Notes: generated from the letters alone by a model not told the origin. Numbered from the stretch's first letter, positions 52,631 to 63,765 are shown. The stretch is DNA of 64,000 nucleotides from a virus (IMGVR_UViG_3300010430_000005:83467-147466); one strand, 5' to 3'. Translations and numbers: made by a program.

Positions 52631-53296
52631 TTACCCTTTACGCAAGGAACCGACGAAAGACTCGAACATACGCAATGCTTCAGATTCGTCAATTTTCTTA
52701 GATTCTTTTATCGCCTTAACAGTTTCCTCAACAGTTTGTTCGGCTATCCAATTTCCGGAAGCTATATCGTAATAATATTCGGTATTTTCCATTATACCTT
52801 TAACAAACGCATCAGGTGCAGAAGGGTCAGATACGATATCTCCAGCAGTAGCCAACATAAAATCGTTCTGTACTTCCATTATGCCTTTTTTGTTAGGTTT
52901 GATAGAACCCAAACCTCTAGATGAGATACCCAACTGAGCACCTTCGTCTATGAAGTTTTTTACTATCTTGCCCATAGGGGTGTCCATTATTTTGGCTTTA
53001 CCTACCACATTAGGGCCTTCTTCTCTTAATTCTACGAACATGTGAGATACACGGTCAAGATTTATTGTCGGGCCTTCAGGGTGACCTAGTTCCCCATATG
53101 CCCTATTTTTTGAGACATACGATTCGTTGTACCTATTCATTTCTCTGATGAGAACTTCTTTAGGATATACACGCCCGTTGCGATTTTTTATGTCGCCTTG
53201 CATGATTATACCTTCGATGAAGTAGTTCTTTTTACCATCTTCCGATGACTCTTTAAGATACTGTACGTCTTCGTTTATTTCTTTTATGAGCTTCAT
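52631..53296 (-). CDS. 21: Prohead protease, T4 gp21-like
   Basis: 221 aa (T4 gp21 has 212). The serine protease fold has the likely catalytic His72 in ELGHPEG and Ser in GISSRGLGS (about 125-126), with FIEGIIMQGDIKNRNGRVYP at the N-terminus. It cleaves scaffold and capsid proteins during head maturation. Own late promoter at 53321. Confidence 0.93.
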   Translation of the reverse strand: MKLIKEINEDVQYLKESSEDGKKNYFIEGIIMQGDIKNRNGRVYPKEVLIREMNRYNESYVSKNRAYGELGHPEGPTINLDRVSHMFVELREEGPNVVGKAKIMDTPMGKIVKNFIDEGAQLGISSRGLGSIKPNKKGIMEVQNDFMLATAGDIVSDPSAPDAFVKGIMENTEYYYDIASGNWIAEQTVEETVKAIKESKKIDESEALRMFESFVGSLRKG

Positions 53297-53320
53297 GGTA
53301 GTTCCTTTCTTACGTTCTTT

Positions 53321-53328
53321 TATTTATA
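53321..53328 (-). promoter_or_regulatory. T4-type late promoter of gene 21
   Basis: TATAAATA on the minus strand, about 24 bp before the gp21 ATG. Confidence 0.75.
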
Positions 53329-53330
53329 AG

Positions 53331-53606
53331 TTAAGGAGTTTCAACCAACACACTTGACCTACCTGACATTGCTTTAGCATATACATAGTTAGGTGTAGAG
53401 GTGTATGTCAGATCAGTAACTGTCTTTTTGACCTCTTTTTGCCAAGAGGTATAAACAAGACCTACTGCTTCTACCGGCGCGGTATTAGATGCGCTAAAGT
53501 TAACATATATAGGAAATTGGCTAACATTTTGGAATGTTATGCTAGCCACATTGTCACCTATTAATGTCCATTCGCTATCTACTAACTCTATTTTACTGAA
53601 AGCCAT
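53331..53606 (-). CDS. Small beta-rich structural protein
   Basis: 91 aa starting MAFSKIELVDSEWTLIGDNV, with ITFQNVSQFPIYVNFSASN and YVYAKAMSGRSSVLVET. I recall similar small proteins between the portal and protease genes or near tail genes of T4-like marine phages. A virion decoration role is likely by position and beta-sandwich look. 11 nt from its upstream neighbour. Confidence 0.65.
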   Translation of the reverse strand: MAFSKIELVDSEWTLIGDNVASITFQNVSQFPIYVNFSASNTAPVEAVGLVYTSWQKEVKKTVTDLTYTSTPNYVYAKAMSGRSSVLVETP

Positions 53607-53617
53607 GTGTCATTTCC

Positions 53618-54274
53618 TCACATAGCTTCTTTGGCAAAACCTAGAATTTCTTCATAGCCTGCTTCATCAGTTTTAAGAACCTTCATCATGCTCTTTTGGT
53701 TTTTAGGTGTTAGATCTTTGAAAAGGTCGTTGAGTAGTTTCGCATCTTTGGCAGAAATATCTACATTAGAACCGTCGTCTAATTCCATACTTCCTCTTTT
53801 GAAAGCCTCTTCTATCACTTCTTCATTAGCTACAGCTTTCGTTATTACTTTACGACGATTTTTTAGATACCTGTCAGAGTCATCAACATCACCATCGTTG
53901 TCGATATCGTCATCTTCCTTGCCGACAGGATCAAGTGCTTCTTTCAAGGCTTGTTTTGTGGCTATAGCATATACTACATCTTTCCACTTATCGCCATAGC
54001 GCTTCTTCATATCCGCACCGCTATCTTTAATGATCGCATCCGCAATTTCGTCGCGCTTTTCGATTTGATCTTCACTCATTTCTTCATACACAATTTCGTC
54101 TTCACCTGCAGAATAGTCAGCTAACCTAGGCTCGACATCTTTATCGCAAGTGAATTGACTTTCTTCTGCTTCGGGATGACCCATTTTCTGGATAACATGC
54201 TTAGCTTTGAAACGCTTTTCGTCGCCCGATTTTGGCTGTGCGACTTCCATTACTAGTTCGGAAAATCTTTTCAT
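53618..54274 (-). CDS. Prohead-associated protein with EF-hand-like loop
   Basis: 218 aa, acidic. Residues about 123-136 ([14 protein letters not shown]) form a calcium-binding loop of the EF-hand/dockerin type (D.D.DG.....D). It lies between portal and protease genes where T4 has core proteins gp67 and gp68, so a prohead core role is plausible. Similar proteins with [12 protein letters not shown]-like segments occur in T4-like marine phages. No catalytic motif seen. Confidence 0.65.
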   Translation of the reverse strand: MKRFSELVMEVAQPKSGDEKRFKAKHVIQKMGHPEAEESQFTCDKDVEPRLADYSAGEDEIVYEEMSEDQIEKRDEIADAIIKDSGADMKKRYGDKWKDVVYAIATKQALKEALDPVGKEDDDIDNDGDVDDSDRYLKNRRKVITKAVANEEVIEEAFKRGSMELDDGSNVDISAKDAKLLNDLFKDLTPKNQKSMMKVLKTDEAGYEEILGFAKEAM

Positions 54275-54295
54275 CTGTTGTTCCTTTAAGTTGGT

Positions 54296-55795
54296 TTAAA
54301 ATTCATCAGTGGCTAAGGGAGGCTCTTCTTTCCTCTCTTCTTCCATTTGTTCTTTCATAGTATTTATGTCTTCTTCGCTCATTTTGAGGATTTCTTTGCG
54401 GACCCATTCTTTAGAGAAATATACACCTACATGTTCTTCTATATCTCTAAGCGAATTGATTCTTTCTCTCAACACTTCGGCTTCTTTTAATTCTTCAAAG
54501 AAGTTGTCTTTATTGAAGCGATATCTAAGACGATTCTGTATATGGTCCCAATCCTCTGGCGATATTATACCCTTTAAGATAAGTTGCTTCTCAAGGAGTT
54601 TGTCAAACAGAACAGAGAATTTCGAACGTAAACGCCTAATAAATTTGGCGAATTTAACTTCATCTCTCGAAATTTCGGATGCCCTTCCCAATGAGAACAT
54701 GGCGTCGTTATCTATTCTGGAAGTAGGTACGTTGAGAGACTTATACAATTTTCGCTGAAAGAAAGCGAGATTATCGTTATCGCCAAGTCCCGTACCTGCA
54801 GGCAACGTATCTATTTCTGTACCTCTACTGCCTTCTCTACGCGGAAACCAGAAGTCTTCAGTCATAGTCATCATTTTGCGATCGTCTCTGGTTTCGCCTG
54901 TGGTGACGTCATACACTAATTTGTTCTTGTGACGGACCATCATTTCGTGCAAATATTGCTCAGCGCGAGCTTTAGGTAAGTTACCCACATCTATATAGAA
55001 TACTCTGCGCTCGGGTGCTCGCGTCAATGTATATATGACAGTAGCATCTTCCAACATTCTAAGCTGGTTCAGAGGTTTTATTGCTTTATGTAAATACGAC
55101 AAAATAGCAGTGTTGTTCTCATTCAACACCCCCGACGTAACCCTAGCTATAGAATCTTTAGCTATACGATATCCAGAAACAGACGCAGTTGAACTAGCAA
55201 CAGCATTTTGGAACCCTAGTTCCGAATACATGTAATATTCGTTTTTTAACTTTTTAAGTCTAATTCCCGATTTGTCGAATTCCCTATCGTCGACTTCTCT
55301 GATAAGGCGTATTTTTCTAGGATCTAAATACCTTAACTCTTTGATGCCTTCTCTGGGGTTTTCTTCGTCCACCATGATATGGTAGTTGAGACGACCATCG
55401 ACATACCATTTACTAAATATGTCATATGCGTTATTAGAAAAGTCAAGTAAAGAAAGTATGTTTTGGAACTCTTCCGATATCTTTTCCTTAACTTTATCAG
55501 AGTAGTCTATTTCATCACAAACAACATCAACGACAGTATTGTCTTCACCTACGTTTATAGCGTCGTTGACAATATCTTCTACAGCTATGTTTATTTCTGG
55601 CTCCATAGCCATTTTTCTATATCGCGTAACAAGTTCTGCCTCTGTTGCGGCAGATCCTTCCATGTCGAGCATGGTGCCGTAGGCGCCACCTAACGCGCCC
55701 CCGACAGTAACAGCACCTTCTTCGTTAGTAGGTTCTGCGAAAGACACTAATTCTTTCGCAGACTCTCTTTTTATCTCAAACCCAAAAAGCTTCAT
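54296..55795 (-). CDS. 20: Portal protein, T4 gp20-like
   Basis: 499 aa (T4 gp20 has 524). Recognisable stretches: YRKMAMEPEINIAVEDIVND near residue 62, ELRYLDPRKIRLIREV, APERRVFYIDVGNLPKARAE and QYLHEM, then TEDFWFPRREGSRGTEIDTL PAG-type and NVPTSRID. These are among the most conserved gp20 segments. It forms the dodecameric DNA gate at the capsid vertex. Start MKLFGFEIK with no separate promoter, so it is probably transcribed with gene 19. Confidence 0.95.
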   Translation of the reverse strand: MKLFGFEIKRESAKELVSFAEPTNEEGAVTVGGALGGAYGTMLDMEGSAATEAELVTRYRKMAMEPEINIAVEDIVNDAINVGEDNTVVDVVCDEIDYSDKVKEKISEEFQNILSLLDFSNNAYDIFSKWYVDGRLNYHIMVDEENPREGIKELRYLDPRKIRLIREVDDREFDKSGIRLKKLKNEYYMYSELGFQNAVASSTASVSGYRIAKDSIARVTSGVLNENNTAILSYLHKAIKPLNQLRMLEDATVIYTLTRAPERRVFYIDVGNLPKARAEQYLHEMMVRHKNKLVYDVTTGETRDDRKMMTMTEDFWFPRREGSRGTEIDTLPAGTGLGDNDNLAFFQRKLYKSLNVPTSRIDNDAMFSLGRASEISRDEVKFAKFIRRLRSKFSVLFDKLLEKQLILKGIISPEDWDHIQNRLRYRFNKDNFFEELKEAEVLRERINSLRDIEEHVGVYFSKEWVRKEILKMSEEDINTMKEQMEEERKEEPPLATDEF

Positions 55796-55812
55796 AAATA
55801 TACCTTACCTGT

Positions 55813-56364
55813 TTAGCTAGTAGAAGTGCCGGTTCTTCCGCCAGATACTCTCCAGTAATCATACTGGAATGTTACTGTAAATTCCGATACAGTATCTGTG
55901 GTCTCCCAGTTAAGATCTATGTTGGAAATCTCTGTGGGGAACAACCCATCAAAGGTATATTCTCTTAGAACACCACCGTCTTTAGAATACTGGAAAACTT
56001 GCGCTTGCGACTTGTACTCTGCCGGCGATGCGGTTCCGAATTCTATTAGGTTGCCTTCGTGAGTGTTGATGGCGTTCATCCAAGATTCCATAGCATTTCT
56101 TACTAGGAAATCTTCATCGTTTATTACGGTGATCGTCCAGGGCTCGTCAAAGTTCCTGTCACCTGCTAGCTTTATTTTTCTTCCGAAATAAGGCACCGAT
56201 ATCATACCTGTTGTAGAACTAGGTATAGAAGAAGCCTTAGCCATAAACGGCACTTTCAAGTCTGCAGCAGCGTCTACAGGGTTAGTTATCGAAACTTGGA
56301 AAAGGGACGGCCTAGCGCCCCCTCCTGTTAATGCCGATCTAAATTCGTTTATAGAAAAGCTCAT
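55813..56364 (-). CDS. 19: Tail tube protein, T4 gp19-like
   Basis: 183 aa (T4 gp19 has 163). FQVSITNPVDAAADLKVPFM, IPSSTTGMISVPYFGRKIKL and the later WTITVINDEDF, VRNAMESWMNAI, TVTFQYDYWRV match the tail-tube family. It forms the inner tube of the contractile tail. Directly after gene 18 in the late operon. Confidence 0.93.
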   Translation of the reverse strand: MSFSINEFRSALTGGGARPSLFQVSITNPVDAAADLKVPFMAKASSIPSSTTGMISVPYFGRKIKLAGDRNFDEPWTITVINDEDFLVRNAMESWMNAINTHEGNLIEFGTASPAEYKSQAQVFQYSKDGGVLREYTFDGLFPTEISNIDLNWETTDTVSEFTVTFQYDYWRVSGGRTGTSTS

Positions 56365-56382
56365 TTGTTTACTCCTTTTTAG

Positions 56383-56390
56383 TATTTATT
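56383..56390 (-). promoter_or_regulatory. Possible late promoter of gene 19
   Basis: AATAAATA on the minus strand, one mismatch from TATAAATA, about 19 bp before the gene 19 ATG and overlapping the gene 18 stop codon. Confidence 0.45.
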
Positions 56391-58218
56391 AAAGGTTTTG
56401 ACCGACGATTTCGTCAAATTGTACGCCGGTTCTTGTAGCAACAAACACTAGATCGATATAATTTATTGAACGAGCAGGCTTGATGAACAAATTAGCTCTA
56501 AATGTGTTAGCATCGACGACGTCTGGCGTGTTTACTGTAGAATCAGATACAACCCTGAAGTCGTATATGCCTCTCTTACCTTGTATGTCTCTCAAGTAAG
56601 GCTCTACCATGTTCTTAAACTGGGACTGAGTGAACTCGTCGTTGAAATCGAACAAGAAGTATTTGGAAGTAGTTGCTATTGCCTTTTCTACAGTTATGAA
56701 CAATCTACGCACATTGATCCTACTAAATGCCGACGATTCGATACCTAACGCAGTCTTGTCGCCAAACAATAGAGTTCCGTGACCAGGCTGGGTTATTACA
56801 GAGTTGACGTTCAAACCATAAAGCTCATCTCTGTGTGCTTTAGGTGGATTATATGCTAGTTTAATAACATTCTTTATCACGCCGCGCTTATAACCAGCAG
56901 GTGACTCCCAAGGCTGTATTCTAGCAGAAGTGCCAGCAATATCGCCATTCATCGGAACCCAACGATACTTGTCGTTGTATTTGTCGTATCTGTATTTGTA
57001 TCCAGAGTCTATAAATGCATATGAAGAAGCGTTTATAGATCCCGCAAATGTCTTAATAGCAGATAGTTTATCGTTAGCTGTGCTAGGAGATACGCTATCA
57101 GTTAAGGCAGGCGAAACAAATACCATGCAGTCTTTTCTTGTCTCGCATATATTGTCTATGATGTAGTTAGCAACGCCCGTGTCGTTAGCACCACCTAGTG
57201 CCTTACCTTGTAGCAAGAACGCAATGTCTACTTCATCGGCATTTTTGTACAAATCATAGCCTTGAGCAATAGCACCGAAAGAAACAACCGTTTCTGTTCT
57301 TTCGCCCTTACCATCTAAACCACCAGTTAAAGACTGGTAGCTGACAGTATCTCCGGATGCATCTACATCGGCGGAACCTGCTGTTATAAACGAAGATCTA
57401 GATTCGATAACGTCTTTGTAATATAAGCTAGTGCCGTCGTCTGCCTTTACAGATGTCGATGTGGATACGTTTTCAAATACCTCCAGGACAGTCCCCGCTT
57501 CTCCAGAAAAACTACCATCTTCGTCGATAACAGCGATGTGGAATCTGTTTGTATCGGGTGCGCTGCTAACAGTTGAGTTATACGCCCACAATCTCTCGAT
57601 GGAAACATCTGCGAAGCTATCGGCAGTTAAGCTGAATCGGTTGTTAGCAGTAACGCTATATGTGGTTGTGTTCACATCAACGACCGTCTCAGATATACCT
57701 TCAACTTTAATGTCTTGATAGCCTATTGTATTATTGCCTATCCTTAAAATATCACCAGCAACGATATCGAAATCAGGGTCGCTAGAGAATTCTAATGATG
57801 TGGATCCAAATGTTATAGAGCCCGTAGCGTTGCCTACAGTAGCTAAGGTTTCCCTGTAAGATGTAGGGCCTGTAACAACCGAAACCATAAGCGAGTTGCC
57901 TATTTCTCCAGGATACAAAGCATCGAATGTACTGTCAGAAACAGAAGCTGTGTTTGCGTCTTCTGCTACTCTTGTAACGTATAGAGCATTAGAGTACGAT
58001 AGGAAATCTGCTGCGGTAAAAAATGTTTCGAAATTAAAGTCGGACGGCTTACCAAACCTTTCGACTAGATTTGTTTCTGACGTTACAAGTGTTCTTTCAC
58101 CAACAGGTCCCCAGTGGAAAACTCCGGCTATGGCTGCAACGGTTGAAGAAACTGTCGGGATAGATGCTGTCGCATCCACCTCACGGACCGTTACGGCCGG
58201 ACTTACTGAAAATGCCAT
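56389..58218 (-). CDS. 18: Tail sheath protein, T4 gp18-like
   Basis: 609 aa from ATG 58218 (MAFSVSPAVTVREVD), chosen for AAGGAGAAA before it; T4 gp18 has 659 aa. Contractile sheath motifs: GVFHWGPVGERTLVTSETNL near residue 35, and in the C-terminal domain RIQPWESPAGYKRGVI, LLFGDKTAL, INVRRLFITVEKAI and FKNMVEPYLRDIQGK. It contracts to drive the tube through the envelope. Confidence 0.95.
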   Translation of the reverse strand: MAFSVSPAVTVREVDATASIPTVSSTVAAIAGVFHWGPVGERTLVTSETNLVERFGKPSDFNFETFFTAADFLSYSNALYVTRVAEDANTASVSDSTFDALYPGEIGNSLMVSVVTGPTSYRETLATVGNATGSITFGSTSLEFSSDPDFDIVAGDILRIGNNTIGYQDIKVEGISETVVDVNTTTYSVTANNRFSLTADSFADVSIERLWAYNSTVSSAPDTNRFHIAVIDEDGSFSGEAGTVLEVFENVSTSTSVKADDGTSLYYKDVIESRSSFITAGSADVDASGDTVSYQSLTGGLDGKGERTETVVSFGAIAQGYDLYKNADEVDIAFLLQGKALGGANDTGVANYIIDNICETRKDCMVFVSPALTDSVSPSTANDKLSAIKTFAGSINASSYAFIDSGYKYRYDKYNDKYRWVPMNGDIAGTSARIQPWESPAGYKRGVIKNVIKLAYNPPKAHRDELYGLNVNSVITQPGHGTLLFGDKTALGIESSAFSRINVRRLFITVEKAIATTSKYFLFDFNDEFTQSQFKNMVEPYLRDIQGKRGIYDFRVVSDSTVNTPDVVDANTFRANLFIKPARSINYIDLVFVATRTGVQFDEIVGQNL

Positions 58219-58262
58219 GTTTTTCTCCTTCAAATAATAAGTAGCGTGTTATTCATTCTTAT

Positions 58263-58270
58263 TATTTATA
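58263..58270 (-). promoter_or_regulatory. T4-type late promoter of gene 18
   Basis: TATAAATA on the minus strand, about 45 bp before the gene 18 start codon. Confidence 0.75.
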
Positions 58271-58275
58271 ATATT

Positions 58276-59871
<1,596 letters not shown>

Positions 59872-59874
59872 TCA

Positions 59875-60273
59875 TTATTTATCAGTTTCGCCTTTGAGCA
59901 TTTTCAACACATCAGCAGTAGACATAACTAAATTATTATTTGTGACGTTAGTCACAGAATTTGGTTCTGTTTTTGATAAATTATGTTTCTTCATAGAAGT
60001 ATCGACATAATCCTTATTCGCTTTGAGCATAGTTTTCATAAGAGTTGCTAAAACTTCAAATGCCCTCGGGCTTTCGGATTGTTTCGCAAGCAAAGACATT
60101 TCTTCAATCGCGTCTTTGCCTGTTTCCATAACATCTTTTATGTTATTTTTAGCAAGCTGAAGATCTTCTTCTGTGGTTTCGGTAGTCGGCAACACCACAA
60201 CTTCGGTGTCTCTTTTTTCTTCGACCTCAACTAAAGGTCTCATCCCCAAAGCATCATCAATCTCTTTACTCAT
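59875..60273 (-). CDS. 16: Small terminase subunit, T4 gp16-like
   Basis: 132 aa (T4 gp16 has 164). It has little sequence conservation but the typical look: an acidic N-terminus, a long central helix (AKNNIKDVMETGKDAIEEMS), AKQSESPRAFEVLATLMKTM (the conserved helix pair) and a variable C-terminus. Position directly before gp17 makes the call firm. It recognises phage DNA for packaging. ATGA overlap with gp15. Confidence 0.85.
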   Translation of the reverse strand: MSKEIDDALGMRPLVEVEEKRDTEVVVLPTTETTEEDLQLAKNNIKDVMETGKDAIEEMSLLAKQSESPRAFEVLATLMKTMLKANKDYVDTSMKKHNLSKTEPNSVTNVTNNNLVMSTADVLKMLKGETDK

Positions 60274-61076
60274 GATTCGTTATCCCCTATATAGGTTATG
60301 AAGCCCCAATCGTCATCTATATCTATGTTTGTCCAATCTATAGAGTCAGATATAGAAGATGTAGGCTCACCATTAGCTGTCAAGCCGGGCCTAGCAACAA
60401 CATTCTCGGTGTATTCTGTGCTGTCCATACTTTCAAATATATGAGTATCTACAAATTTTATGTATTTCTTTTCTTGGACAGGACCAAAGAAACTTGCCTT
60501 CATCGTAAAGTTTAGGGTCCACATGATAGAGCGCCTAGTAACAAAATCGGATTCGTAAACATCCTCAGTAGATACGCTATTCAATATCACGGGCACATCT
60601 ACAGGATTGTACCCACTTATCATTTCTACAGAAGCCGTTAGATCCGGTGAGAAGAAAGGCAATATCTGCTCTATTATCTGGACACCGTCTTCCGCATATT
60701 TTGTCATTATATAAAGACTAAATTCTATATTGTACGGCGTGGGCGAATACAATACATGAGCAGAAGACCCCGAGTATTTCTTATCCACATAATTCAAAGA
60801 AGACAATTTTCTTTGTCCGTCGTAAGACATGCCGGTTATTTCGAAAGACATTCTAGGTAACGTTATGGCAGATTTTTGAGATAACTCTGGGTCTTGTGTT
60901 ATCCTAGCTAAGAATTTCTGGTAAGGGCCGTAAGAAATAGGCACCAGCAATCTTTGTTGTTCAGTCCCTGCGTTATCGTCTCTTATTATCGAAATTTCGT
61001 TAAAAAGAGTACCGAATACAGCTATATATTTCTTTGTGGATTCGTTATAAAAATGAGATGCTATAGGCATTACCAT
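60270..61076 (-). CDS. 15: Tail sheath stabiliser and completion protein, T4 gp15-like
   Basis: 268 aa (T4 gp15 has 272). HFYNESTKKYIAVFGTLFNE with ISI corresponds to the gp15 N-terminus (YFYN.SIR.Y....G.LF..I.I). VPISYGPYQKFLARITQDPE and ITLPRMSFEITGMSYD follow as in the family. It caps the tail tube for head joining. ATG 61070 is an alternative start with better spacing to GGAGG. Confidence 0.93.
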   Translation of the reverse strand: MVMPIASHFYNESTKKYIAVFGTLFNEISIIRDDNAGTEQQRLLVPISYGPYQKFLARITQDPELSQKSAITLPRMSFEITGMSYDGQRKLSSLNYVDKKYSGSSAHVLYSPTPYNIEFSLYIMTKYAEDGVQIIEQILPFFSPDLTASVEMISGYNPVDVPVILNSVSTEDVYESDFVTRRSIMWTLNFTMKASFFGPVQEKKYIKFVDTHIFESMDSTEYTENVVARPGLTANGEPTSSISDSIDWTNIDIDDDWGFITYIGDNES

Positions 61077-61732
61077 TTACCTCCTTCACTAAACGGATTC
61101 GTTTCCGACCAATCCAATATTTCGTCCGCTTCGGTTTGGAGCTCCAAATTATCAGATATAACATCTATATCATCTAATTCTTCTATGGTGGTAGGTGTGC
61201 TAGGATCTATACCATCAAACATTGTGTCTATCTCAGATATTCCTGTTGAGAAGACCTCTCCGGAATATTCCAACAATTCGCACCTTAAATCGTATGTCTG
61301 CAAAGCACCCAACTGGTAGAATATTGCCTCATGCTCGGCGTGCATGATTTTAAATATTTTACCGTTCAAAGGCAAGTAAATCATATCCCCTTCATTGGGT
61401 CTGGCTTGCGCTATATTGGTTCCTATTTCTGTATCGAAAACTTTATTAGCAACGGTTAATGTCATACTGTCCCTAATCTGTAATCCGAATTTAGAAAGAA
61501 AGTCGCCTTCGCCTTCGAAAGAATCCACATTCTTAACATACATTTCTATAAGATACGCAGAATCGAAAGAAGATAGGGAGTCCTCATGTAAGATACTATC
61601 TACCGAATTCAATGTCCTCGGCATATAATAAACATCTATACCGTGGATTCGTATCGACTCTATAATCAGATCTTCGACCAATCCCTGTTCCGAACTAGAA
61701 CCATAATTATTAAAATAAGAATTTTTTGCCAT
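61070..61732 (-). CDS. 14: Neck protein, T4 gp14-like
   Basis: 220 aa (T4 gp14 has 256). NSYFNNYGSSSEQGLVEDLI and IESIRIHGIDVYYMPR at the N-terminus are highly conserved in gp14, and SFEGEGDFLSKFGLQIRDSM in the middle. It forms the head-tail neck with gp13. No gp13 homologue is recognisable inside the window. The gene ends in an overlap with gene 15. Confidence 0.93.
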   Translation of the reverse strand: MAKNSYFNNYGSSSEQGLVEDLIIESIRIHGIDVYYMPRTLNSVDSILHEDSLSSFDSAYLIEMYVKNVDSFEGEGDFLSKFGLQIRDSMTLTVANKVFDTEIGTNIAQARPNEGDMIYLPLNGKIFKIMHAEHEAIFYQLGALQTYDLRCELLEYSGEVFSTGISEIDTMFDGIDPSTPTTIEELDDIDVISDNLELQTEADEILDWSETNPFSEGGKW

Positions 61733-61735
61733 GAG

Positions 61736-62053
61736 TTACGCTATCTCATCTATAATCTTTATTTTGATATAACCACCATTAGGGAATGTCTCGATAGTAC
61801 CACCAGGATAAGTCACTTGGAATTCTCCAAGATTTAGACCAGATCTAGACGTATCCCCAGCTACCCAATCATATTTTACGATGCCACTGTTAGCGCTCAA
61901 TATACCCGCGTTAGCATTCACCATAATAGTCCCATCTTCGTGTTTCATATGAAATTCTACAGAAGCTGCGGTTAAATCTATTGCTGTGTTTGATGCATCT
62001 GTTAATGTCGCCCTTATGCTTGGCGATGTGTCATTCTGTTTTATTGTAAACAT
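61736..62053 (-). CDS. BppU-like baseplate or fibre N-terminal domain protein
   Basis: 105 aa: FTIKQNDTSPSIRATLTDAS, IDLTAASVEFHMKHEDGTIM, SGIVKYDWVAGDTSR and LGEFQVTYPGG follow the BppU_N (DUF2479-like) beta-sandwich pattern used in baseplate and fibre proteins. It stands alone here. Located next to neck genes, probably a virion part. Confidence 0.75.
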   Translation of the reverse strand: MFTIKQNDTSPSIRATLTDASNTAIDLTAASVEFHMKHEDGTIMVNANAGILSANSGIVKYDWVAGDTSRSGLNLGEFQVTYPGGTIETFPNGGYIKIKIIDEIA

Positions 62054-62071
62054 AAATATCTCCTTTATTGG

Positions 62072-62079
62072 TATTTATG
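62072..62079 (-). promoter_or_regulatory. Possible late promoter
   Basis: CATAAATA on the minus strand (one mismatch), about 19 bp before the ATG of the gene ending at 61736, overlapping the stop codon of the repeat protein. Confidence 0.45.
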
Positions 62080-63322
62080 CGACTTCAAGGAATTCTGACG
62101 CTACACCGGGAGGAGATAACGTATCATTTTCTCCATCGTATAATATGACATGATTGCCGCCAGATATGTATAAATTAGCTCTGTTAGACGAGTCTGCTTC
62201 TATACTAACATACCTAGTCCTGTCTAGGGATAGTGGCCCATAATCAACATCACCCACAACAGGGTTTTGACTCTCGACACCATTCGCGAACAATATGTGG
62301 TTTTGTTCGAGTGTCGAATTAGTTATAGAAACGATACCCGAGTCTACATCATCCATCAATATGATGTGGTTTGAAGTTATCGAAGAAGTGGATACGGCCG
62401 GGTTTTGGGATTCTACGGAATCTAAGAATATTACTTCGCCTACACCAAATACCGCACTACCCACTTGGGTTGCTTGCGTCTCTAATGAATTCGCATATAA
62501 AATATGGTTTGATACTATGTCTACAGTATCTACATGAGTGTCGGTAGCGTCAACATTACCGCCATTTATGTTGTGCGTTTGTTCTAATGTCGGGGAAGTG
62601 ATCGATACATTACCGGCAATGACATCATCACAAGACACAACTCCCGACTGGCCGATAGTTGCTGATTCTACTACAGGGTTGTCTGTATCGACACCAGAAG
62701 AATTAATGTTGTGTATCTGAGAAATATTGTTTTCAGAAACTAGAGTAGCACTCGAAGTTACCGAATTCGCAGTCAGTATATATTCGCTTAGGACAATAAC
62801 ATTATCGACATTCGGTGTTCCGCTTTGGACGCCATCGGCACCTAAAATATGTCTCTGGTCGATAGAAGCCTGGGAAATTGCTGGCGGCGAAGAAGTTACC
62901 TCTTCAGCGTAAATAACGCCTGCTTCGAATATTGTAGCATCGCCAACTAAAGTATTTTCGGTGGCTATGTCTGCACACTGTAAGGTATGGTTTTGCGTTA
63001 TTGTAGAATCGGTCACGACCGGAGATTCGGACGTCACATCACCAATATCTGGCGTGTGGGTTAGAGACACATCAATTGTAGATATATTAGGCGCAGGTGT
63101 CACTACATTGTTGACCGACATAGTATGGGTTTGTACTATCGCCGAAGCGTCGACGGTAGTGACACCAGATGATACGCTATCTACATCGAAAGTGTGTTCT
63201 TGTACTAGACTAAGATTGCCTATTAAAGGTTGACTAGACGTGAAACTTTGCGCCGAGAGTTCTACTAATGTCTCGGCTGAAGACGCTAATGGTGTTGAAG
63301 CTAGGGTCGAAAATCCTAACAT
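62075..63322 (-). CDS. Repetitive structural protein
   Basis: 415 aa. Residues about 30-365 consist of roughly fourteen imperfect repeats of about 23-24 residues with the pattern [I]xQxHxLxAxxVxSxxPxVxxxx (for example TQNHTLQCADIATENTLV, EQNHILFANGVESQNPVV). The C-terminal 50 residues are Asn/Gly-rich. The repeats resemble those of virion fibre or appendage proteins. It is expressed with late genes. Repeats suggest growth by internal duplication. Receptor binding is possible but not shown. Confidence 0.7.
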   Translation of the reverse strand: MLGFSTLASTPLASSAETLVELSAQSFTSSQPLIGNLSLVQEHTFDVDSVSSGVTTVDASAIVQTHTMSVNNVVTPAPNISTIDVSLTHTPDIGDVTSESPVVTDSTITQNHTLQCADIATENTLVGDATIFEAGVIYAEEVTSSPPAISQASIDQRHILGADGVQSGTPNVDNVIVLSEYILTANSVTSSATLVSENNISQIHNINSSGVDTDNPVVESATIGQSGVVSCDDVIAGNVSITSPTLEQTHNINGGNVDATDTHVDTVDIVSNHILYANSLETQATQVGSAVFGVGEVIFLDSVESQNPAVSTSSITSNHIILMDDVDSGIVSITNSTLEQNHILFANGVESQNPVVGDVDYGPLSLDRTRYVSIEADSSNRANLYISGGNHVILYDGENDTLSPPGVASEFLEVA

Positions 63323-63354
63323 ATGTGTCCGTTCCCTCTAGTCAGGTACATCCG

Positions 63355-63382
63355 GGGCGTTTGCTATATACCACAAACGCCC
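63355..63382. other. 9-bp perfect hairpin between late genes
   Basis: GGGCGTTTG (63355-63363) and CAAACGCCC (63374-63382). There is no T-run on the minus-strand exit side, so it is not a clear terminator. It lies between the small structural gene and the repeat protein gene. Confidence 0.55.
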
Positions 63383-63393
63383 TAGAGTTTATC

Positions 63394-63401
63394 TATTTAT
63401 G
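63394..63401 (-). promoter_or_regulatory. Possible late promoter
   Basis: CATAAATA on the minus strand, one mismatch from consensus, about 72 bp before the repeat protein gene. Confidence 0.45.
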
Positions 63402-63765
63402 CAGGGTCAGGTATTCCTACGGTAAATGATCCTAACGCGAAACTATTACCGTCTGTGACAGGTTGACTCGCGGTCAATGAACCTGTTACCATTAGAACCG
63501 TGCTGTTAGCAACAGCAAAGAATGCCGCGTTTGCCGATGCAGTCACCGCACCGTTCGCGGCACCTATAGTTAATTCTCTACCTCCGCCCGATCTATCCGA
63601 AGGGCCGGTGAATTGTAGAGTTGTATTAGATGCACCCAATGTTATCGAAGTATTAGATAAATCACCTATAGTGGTGGGTTCTGTGTTGCATATGTATATG
63701 GTGTCCGCATTGTTAGCGATGATATTTAGAGCCCCGTCAAGGACTTCATCTGAAAGCCATGCCAT
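63397..63765 (-). CDS. Small beta-rich structural protein
   Basis: 122 aa: starts MAWLSDEVLDGALNIIANNA and carries YICNTEPTTIGD and LTIGAANGAVTASANAAF. Ala/Thr/Asn-rich as in fibre or decoration proteins. Similar proteins (LD.ALN.I...A..I..C...P.......) are seen in phage virion regions. Late promoter upstream. Precise role unknown. Confidence 0.65.
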   Translation of the reverse strand: MAWLSDEVLDGALNIIANNADTIYICNTEPTTIGDLSNTSITLGASNTTLQFTGPSDRSGGGRELTIGAANGAVTASANAAFFAVANSTVLMVTGSLTASQPVTDGNSFALGSFTVGIPDPA

